From Lysobacter spongiicola DSM 21749 (GTDB lineage: Bacteria > Pseudomonadota > Gammaproteobacteria > Xanthomonadales > Xanthomonadaceae), in the NCBI RefSeq assembly GCF_900167055.1, contig NZ_FUXP01000002.1, positions 1-64,000 of the forward strand: a stretch of DNA of 64,000 nucleotides, read 5' to 3'. Positions 58,646 through 64,000 of this stretch are shown in pieces (within the stretch, counting starts at the first letter, position 1; each line of letters opens with the position of its first letter). The notes under the pieces were generated by a model. That model saw only the letters and a list, made by a program, of their open reading frames with translations. It had not been told where the DNA came from and ran no database searches. The position numbers and the translations under genes are program-made.

Positions 58646-61565
58646 TGGCCAGGTCCCCGGCCGGGTGCATCTGCTCGGCCGGGCGACCCAGCAGGAAACC
58701 CTGCCCGCAGGTGCAGCCCAGCTCGCGCAGGGCGATCCGCTGCTCCTCGGTCTCGATCCCCTCGCCGATGGTGTAGATGCCAAGCGTACCGGCCAACGCC
58801 TGGATCGCCCGCACCACCGCGATGCTCTCGGTCCGGCTGTCGCCGACCAGGCCGGCGACGAAGCTCTGGTCGATCTTCAGGCACTCGATCGGGAACCGGT
58901 GCAGGTACGACAGGGCGGAGTAGCCGGTGCCGAAATCGTCGAGCTGGGCCATGATCCCGTGGCTGCGCAGCGTCCTCAGCGTGCGCAGGGCGCGTGGCAC
59001 GTCGTCGAGCAGAGCCACTTCCGTGATCTCGATGCGCAGGCGGCAGGGATCCGCGCCGGCGGCATCGACCAGCCGCAGCAAGCGGTCGGCGAAGTCGGGC
59101 GCACGGAAGTGGCGCGGCGAGACGTTGATCGAGATGTACCCTTCCCCGCCCCGCGCCAGCCGCGATATCACCTGCGCGTACATCAACCAGTCGACTTCTT
59201 CGATCAGGCCGTTGTCCTCGCCCAGGCCGATGAACTCCCCCGGGCTGAGCAGCCCACGCTCCTGGTGGCGCCAGCGCAGCAGTGCCTCGTGACCGATCAC
59301 GGTGCGGTCGCTCAAGCGCACGATGGGCTGGTAATAGGCCACGAAACTGTCGACGTTGATGGCGCGGCGCAGGTCCGCCTCCAGGTCGAGGATCTGCACG
59401 GCGTGCTCGCGCATTGCTTCATCGAACACCGCCCAGCGGTCCCGTCCCCCGGCCTTGGCGCGATACATCGCGGCATCGGCGTCCCGCAGCAGCTCGGCGC
59501 CGTTGTGGTAGCGCGGGTGCCACATCGCGATGCCCAGGCTGGCCGAAGGGAAGACCTCCCGGCCTCCGACCCAGCACGGCTGCCCCAACGCATGGAGGAT
59601 GCGCTGGGCGAGGTCCTCCGCGACGTGCAGACCGTCGATGTCGTCGATCAGGATCGCGAACTCGTCGCCGCCCAGCCGCGACACGGTGTCGTCGCCACGC
59701 ACCGTGGCGACGATCCTGCGACCGGCCTCCACCAGCAGGTCGTCGCCGGCGGAATGGCCGACGCTGTCGTTGACGAGCTTGAACCTGTCCAGGTCCAGGA
59801 ACAGGACTGCGAACGCGCGCGGCTGCGGGCCTGCCCGGCCCGGGCGGGTCCGGGTGCGGGCGGCGGTGATCGCCCCGGCGAGCCGGTCCAGCAACTGGTG
59901 GCGGTTGGGCAAACCGGTCAAGGCATCGTGCCGCGCCTGGTGGGTCAGTTGCTGTTCGGCCCGCATGCGCTCGCCGATCTGCTCCAGCAACTCCGCATTC
60001 GCCATCGCCAGCTCGCGTGTCCGCGATTCGACCCGCTGTTCGAGCTCGGCATGCGCGGAAACCAGCCGGTCCTGCCCCTGCTTGCGCGCCAGGCCGATCC
60101 CGATGTGGTGGGCCACGAAGGTCAGCAGGTCCTGGTCACGCGAGGTGAACCCGATCGCGGGCGAATAGCTCTGCACCACGATGACACCGACCACCGCCTC
60201 CTCGCGGTACAGGGGCACGCCGAGCCAGCAGTGCGACAGCGTGCCGTGGCTGCGCAAGCGCCCGCGCGCCTCGAGTTCGCTGATCCGGCTGCGGTCGGCC
60301 AGCAAGGGCTTGCCACTGGAGATGACGTACTCGGTCATGCCCATACCAATTGGCCGGCTGTCGCGTGCGACGTCGCGCTCGTCGATCGAATACGGGAATT
60401 CCAGTTGCTTGCCGTTGTCGGACACCAGCGCAATGTAGAAATTGCGCGCGTAGAGCAGCTCGCCCACGACATCGTGGACCTGGGCGTAGAACCGCTCCAG
60501 CGTCTCTGAGGTGATCGAGAGCTCGGCGATGCGGAACAGCGCGCGCTGCAGGCGCTCCGAACGCTGGCGTTCGACGATCTCTGCCTGGAGGTCGCGGTTG
60601 CTCTGCTGCAGGGCCTGGGTGCGCTCCTCGACCCGGCGCTCGAGCTGCTCCCGCGCGGTGTGCCGGTCGAGCGCCGTCAGGATGTGCTGGGCGACGAAGA
60701 CGAGCAGCGCGCGTTCCTCCTCGCCGTAGCTGAAGGGGCGGTCATAACTCTGCACCACCACCGCGCCGCAGACCCGGTCGTCGCGGCGCATGGGCACGCC
60801 CAGCCAGTCCTGGCTGTCGGGACCGTGGTTGTCGTCGCGCTCCACGCCCAGTTGCGCGCGCACCCGGTCGGAGGAGCCCTGCGCCGGCTCACCATGCCGC
60901 AGCAGCGCCAGGGTGAGGCTGTTGGGCATCTCCGCAGCATGGATCTCGCGCTCGGGCTCGGCGACGTAGGAATCGATGCGATCGGCGAAGTAGAGGAAGC
61001 GGAAGGTGTCGCGCAGCTCGTCGTACAGCACGATGTAGAAATTCTCGGCATACATCAGCCCGCCGACGACACCGTGGATGCGCTCGAGCATGCGCGCCAT
61101 CTCCAGGTCGGAGCCTGCGAGGTCGGCGATCTCGTACAACGCCTGCTGGAGCCGCTCGGACTTCTCCAGCGACTCCACGCGTGCCCGGGTGCGTGCCTTC
61201 TCCAGGTGCGCGTCGACCAGGCGGCGCGCCAGGCACGACCACGCCGACTGCATGGCTGGCACCACTTCCCCGGCCAGATCCACCGCGATGGCGGCGCGGC
61301 CATGTTCTCCTTCCCAGGCCTGGTCGAGCGGACCGGTGCTTTCCGAGTGGTGCCCCGGACGGCCGAGCAGCAGGTGCTCCGCGCGGTCCGACAACGCAGC
61401 GCTCACCCCGGCGCTCGCCGAGCCGCCCGGCGCGCCGGCCCCTTCACGCCAGCGCACGGCGACCTCCGCCCCGGCCGGAAGCGCCTGCTGCAGGACGGCC
61501 GCAAGCGAACCCGCGCCCCGCCCCGACTGCACGGCTTCCGTGTGCTCTGCTGGTCCTGGCTGCAT
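58635..61565 (-). CDS. Cytosolic GAF-GAF-GGDEF-EAL c-di-GMP protein
   Basis: 976 residues from ATG 61565. Two GAF domains (about 150-310, 350-510) joined by coiled coils, then GGDEF (about 560-715) with intact RLGGDEF and inhibitory RGDD, then EAL (about 730-970) with GHEALLRWRH, DDFGTGYSALSYL and KIDQSF. Both catalytic motifs look complete, so it may make or degrade c-di-GMP depending on GAF ligands. No membrane helix seen. A longer frame to 61715 has no support. Confidence 0.9.
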   Translation of the reverse strand: MQPGPAEHTEAVQSGRGAGSLAAVLQQALPAGAEVAVRWREGAGAPGGSASAGVSAALSDRAEHLLLGRPGHHSESTGPLDQAWEGEHGRAAIAVDLAGEVVPAMQSAWSCLARRLVDAHLEKARTRARVESLEKSERLQQALYEIADLAGSDLEMARMLERIHGVVGGLMYAENFYIVLYDELRDTFRFLYFADRIDSYVAEPEREIHAAEMPNSLTLALLRHGEPAQGSSDRVRAQLGVERDDNHGPDSQDWLGVPMRRDDRVCGAVVVQSYDRPFSYGEEERALLVFVAQHILTALDRHTAREQLERRVEERTQALQQSNRDLQAEIVERQRSERLQRALFRIAELSITSETLERFYAQVHDVVGELLYARNFYIALVSDNGKQLEFPYSIDERDVARDSRPIGMGMTEYVISSGKPLLADRSRISELEARGRLRSHGTLSHCWLGVPLYREEAVVGVIVVQSYSPAIGFTSRDQDLLTFVAHHIGIGLARKQGQDRLVSAHAELEQRVESRTRELAMANAELLEQIGERMRAEQQLTHQARHDALTGLPNRHQLLDRLAGAITAARTRTRPGRAGPQPRAFAVLFLDLDRFKLVNDSVGHSAGDDLLVEAGRRIVATVRGDDTVSRLGGDEFAILIDDIDGLHVAEDLAQRILHALGQPCWVGGREVFPSASLGIAMWHPRYHNGAELLRDADAAMYRAKAGGRDRWAVFDEAMREHAVQILDLEADLRRAINVDSFVAYYQPIVRLSDRTVIGHEALLRWRHQERGLLSPGEFIGLGEDNGLIEEVDWLMYAQVISRLARGGEGYISINVSPRHFRAPDFADRLLRLVDAAGADPCRLRIEITEVALLDDVPRALRTLRTLRSHGIMAQLDDFGTGYSALSYLHRFPIECLKIDQSFVAGLVGDSRTESIAVVRAIQALAGTLGIYTIGEGIETEEQRIALRELGCTCGQGFLLGRPAEQMHPAGDLAISS

Positions 61566-61755
61566 CCCGTGGCTCTCGCCGAATCGCCCCCGATCGGCCG
61601 AGGATAGCGCGCCGGCAGGGTTCGCGGGACTTTCGGCATGGCAACCCCGCAGGCCGTGCCCGGGCGTTCCATCAACAATGGATTCCTGTCGTAAATTTCC
61701 CGGACACGGCGCCACCGGCTTTGCGGACCTGCTTCCACCGCTTAACCTGCAGCGG

Positions 61756-62310
61756 ATGAATGCGCCCGCAGATGCAAGCGACGAGGTCCTGATGCTGTCC
61801 TGGTGCAGCGGGGATGCGAGCGCGTTCGAGCAGATCTACGCCCGGCACCGCAGGCCGCTGTATGGCTTCCTGCTACGCCAGTTGCGGCAGCCTGCGCTGG
61901 CGGACGAGATGTTCCAGGACGTGTGGCAACGGGTGATCGGCGCCCGCGCGGGTTGGCAACCGGACGGCGGATTCCGCGCCTGGCTGTTCCGCATCGCCCA
62001 CAACCGCCTCAACGACCACTGGCGGGCATCGCGCCACCGGCCGCCTGCGCCCGCGGACAGCGACGACAGGATCAACCGCGAGGCCGATCCGTCCACCCCG
62101 GAACACGTGCTGTCGGAATTCGAACAGAGACGCCGCCTGCAACTGGCGATGGAACAACTGCCGGACGAGCAGCGCCTGGTGCTGGCACTGAGACTGGAAC
62201 AGGAACTGAGCCTGGAGGAGATCGGAGAGGTGACGGGAGTGGGCCGGGAAACCGTCAAGTCGCGGTTGCGGTACGCGATGGACAAGCTGCGCGCGGAGCT
62301 AACTCCATGA
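61756..62310 (+). CDS. ECF-type RNA polymerase sigma factor
   Basis: 184 residues: sigma region 2 (about 20-90, YARHRRPLYGFLLRQLRQPA, EMFQDVWQRVI, WLFRIAHNRLND) and region 4 (about 125-180, LPDEQRLVLALRL, EIGEVTGVGRETVKSRLRYA). It directs polymerase to a small stress or envelope regulon. Translationally coupled (ATGA) to a membrane protein that looks like its anti-sigma factor. Confidence 0.93.
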   Translation: MNAPADASDEVLMLSWCSGDASAFEQIYARHRRPLYGFLLRQLRQPALADEMFQDVWQRVIGARAGWQPDGGFRAWLFRIAHNRLNDHWRASRHRPPAPADSDDRINREADPSTPEHVLSEFEQRRRLQLAMEQLPDEQRLVLALRLEQELSLEEIGEVTGVGRETVKSRLRYAMDKLRAELTP

Positions 62311-63209
62311 CAACGCCCCGGAAAGAACCTTTGGATCCACAGGAGCGCGAATGGGCCGATCGCCTGGCGCGCCTGGGCCCCCATGGAGATCCGCCGACGG
62401 GCGTGGATGCCGCCATCCTCGCTGCCGCCCACGCCGCCGCGAACCCCGGGCGGCGGAAGCCGAAGCGCTGGCCTGCCATGGCCGGACTGGCGGCGATGCT
62501 CGCACTGGCGGTCGGCGTCACCTGGCAGTTGCGTCCCACCCAGGAGTTGCCAGCGACGGCCGGTGAAGGGCCTGCCACGGCGGCCGAAGGTGTTGCCATC
62601 AAGCCCGCCGAGCCCGCTCCGGCACCCGCACTCTACGAAGCGCTACCCGCGCCCCCTCCGGAGCCGGCACCGGCGACGCCCCCGCCGCCAGTGGCCAAAC
62701 CGGCGGCTCCTCCAAGCTCGGCCGCGCCGCCACCCCCGCCTCCGGTCGTAGCCCCGGCACCACCGGCACCACCGGCACCACCGTCACCCGCGGCGGCGGC
62801 GCCACGTGAAGCCTCGCGGTTGCAGAGCGAAGTGCGGGCCGTACCCGAAGGCATCTCCGACCCTGCGCCCATGGATATCGACCGGGAAAGCGCAAGCACA
62901 GACGCAGCGGAAGCGACGGCCTCCGCTTCGCGCCAGCGCCTCTCGCGATCTGCCCCGGCTGCGGCTGAAGCGACGGCTGCCAGGGCCGAGCCGATCGAGG
63001 ACCGCGGCCTCACGGTCGACGACCTCCCCATCGAGGCCGACCTGGGCCTGGCACCCGAAGTCTGGATCGAGCGCATCCGGCAAAGGCGCGAGCGCGGGAA
63101 CCTGGAGCAGGCGCGCCGGAGCCTGGATGCCCTGCGCGAAGCCCACCCGGACATCGAGCTGCCGCCGGACCTGGCCACCCTGCGACGTGCGACAGATCCG
63201 GGGCGATGA
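62307..63209 (+). CDS. Membrane protein with a Pro/Ala-rich region, probable anti-sigma factor
   Basis: 300 residues. A cytosolic N-terminus (about 1-55), one membrane helix (WPAMAGLAAMLALAVGVTW), a Pro/Ala-rich periplasmic linker (about 85-170), and a helical C-terminus (APEVWIERIRQRRERGNLEQ). The coupling with the sigma gene and single helix fit an anti-sigma factor; no zinc-binding HxxxCxxC motif is seen, so the class is unclear. Confidence 0.75.
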   Translation: MTTPRKEPLDPQEREWADRLARLGPHGDPPTGVDAAILAAAHAAANPGRRKPKRWPAMAGLAAMLALAVGVTWQLRPTQELPATAGEGPATAAEGVAIKPAEPAPAPALYEALPAPPPEPAPATPPPPVAKPAAPPSSAAPPPPPPVVAPAPPAPPAPPSPAAAAPREASRLQSEVRAVPEGISDPAPMDIDRESASTDAAEATASASRQRLSRSAPAAAEATAARAEPIEDRGLTVDDLPIEADLGLAPEVWIERIRQRRERGNLEQARRSLDALREAHPDIELPPDLATLRRATDPGR

Positions 63210-63790
63210 GCGGATTCACCCTCGCCCGCCGCGAACGCCATGAAATCGAGGTCAAGCACAGCCGCTTCCTCGCGCTCGCCGGTCCGGTTGATTCCCCCGC
63301 GGCGGCCTTGGCCTTCGTCGAGGAAGTCGGTGATCCCGCGGCAACCCACAACTGCTGGGCCTACCGGATCGGGGACCTGTACCGCTCCAGCGACGATGGC
63401 GAGCCTGCCGGGACCGCTGGCAGGCCGATCCTGGCCGCGATCGATGGCCAGGGGCTGGACGAGGTGGTGGTGGTGGTGACGCGCTGGTACGGCGGCATCA
63501 AGCTGGGGGCAGGCGGGCTGGTACGTGCCTACGGCGGTTGCGCCGCCGAGTGCCTGCGTACCGCCGAACGCAGCGAGCTGGTGCAGTGGACGCAATGCAC
63601 CGTGCACTACGCCTTTGCCGATACCGGCCCGGTCCACGCCTGCGCCACCGCCCACGGCGCAGAGAAGCTCGAGGAGCACTTCGATGCCGGGGGCGCCCGC
63701 CTGCGCCTGCGGCTGCCCGCCGACCGGCTGGAGGCGCTGGCGGACCACCTGCGGGACGCCACCCGCGACCGGGCGACCCTATCGGATTGA
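63206..63790 (+). CDS. yigZ: YigZ / IMPACT family protein
   Basis: 194 residues: UPF0029 N-terminal domain (about 10-115, KHSRFLALAGPV, THNCWAYRIG, DDGEPAGTAGRPIL, VVVTRWYGGIKLG) and a C-terminal DUF1949-type domain. Role in translation control suggested from IMPACT relatives. Overlaps the preceding gene by four bases. Confidence 0.92.
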   Translation: MSGFTLARRERHEIEVKHSRFLALAGPVDSPAAALAFVEEVGDPAATHNCWAYRIGDLYRSSDDGEPAGTAGRPILAAIDGQGLDEVVVVVTRWYGGIKLGAGGLVRAYGGCAAECLRTAERSELVQWTQCTVHYAFADTGPVHACATAHGAEKLEEHFDAGGARLRLRLPADRLEALADHLRDATRDRATLSD

Positions 63791-63845
63791 AGTGCTGCCG
63801 CCTGCCGCCCGAGACGCCCGGCGGCCGATGGCGGACAATGGCGGG

Positions 63846-64000
63846 ATGACTGATCCGATCGAGTCCGGGAAGGACACCACTCCGCCTGCCAAGGCCCCCG
63901 TCAGCCGCCTGCGTACCCTCTGGCCGTTCGTGCGCAAGCACCGGGCGCTGTTTGGCGGTTGGCTGTTGGCGCTGGCCGCATCGTCGGCCGCCACGCTGAG
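63846..64000 (+). CDS. ABC transporter (MsbA-like permease/ATPase), N-terminal part only
   Basis: 51 codons before the window edge: MTDPIESGKDTTPPAK, then RLRTLWPFVRKHRALFGGWL opening the first membrane helix. The R-L-W-P-F-V-R-KHR-LF-GWL pattern is typical of the start of type IV exporters with fused ATPase. The rest, and so the substrate, is outside. Confidence 0.65.
   Translation, partial: MTDPIESGKDTTPPAKAPVSRLRTLWPFVRKHRALFGGWLLALAASSAATL

Overview
The window is high-GC chromosomal DNA with the gene content of a Lysobacteraceae (Xanthomonadaceae) bacterium, probably near Luteimonas, Lysobacter or Xanthomonas. Three things point there: the arginine pathway runs through N-acetylornithine carbamoyltransferase, a fused N-acetylglutamate synthase/kinase and an N-acetylcitrulline deacetylase; GTAG-headed REP palindromes of the type known from Stenotrophomonas and Xanthomonas are present; and there is a FimX-like c-di-GMP receptor. 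Genus cannot be fixed from the sequence alone.

Layout. 1-917: the end of an IS481-type insertion sequence inserted into, and fused in frame with, a truncated GGDEF gene. 919-11208 (minus strand): an arginine/proline operon argF'-argG-argE-argAB-argC-argH-proB-proA, with three REP palindromes in its gaps and, ahead of argF', a leader that looks like a ribosome-controlled arginine attenuator. 11265-17432: a secreted protein, cysS, sufE, a dksA-type gene with a histone-like tail, yidD, pyrC and an M23 peptidase. 17279-26516: a type VI secretion vgrG island on the minus strand, with an intact vgrG-effector-immunity cassette beside an older displaced cassette. The displaced cassette contains a HET-C-type effector, lipoproteins, a split immunity paralogue and a metzincin-like secreted protein. 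Both cassettes end in a copy of the M23 gene 3' end.

26549-32402 (minus): efp-mtaD-ubiG-mupP/gph-squalene-synthase-like genes and a 7TM GGDEF protein, divergent from epmB, which modifies EF-P. 33840-43950: fimX-like gene, htpX, gluQ, phaB, phaR, an M48 peptidase, a formylglycine-enzyme-fold lipoprotein, rnd and a secreted protein. 44025-49286: tRNA-Ala(CGC), tRNA-Arg(CCT), an ALDH7-type dehydrogenase, a DUF4190 protein, pyrD, murB and an EamA transporter. 49342-58645: M4 protease, PAP2 phosphatase, ispG, xseA, an aldehyde dehydrogenase and a VWA lipoprotein. 58635-64000: a GAF-GGDEF-EAL protein, an ECF sigma factor with a likely anti-sigma partner, yigZ and the start of an ABC transporter.

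Most of the window is ordinary, tightly packed housekeeping DNA with many 1-4 bp overlaps. The accessory interest is in the IS/GGDEF junction, the arginine leader and the vgrG island. No CRISPR array, rRNA operon, prophage or T6SS structural gene cluster was seen. Four c-di-GMP signalling proteins (one truncated, one degenerate) lie in the window.
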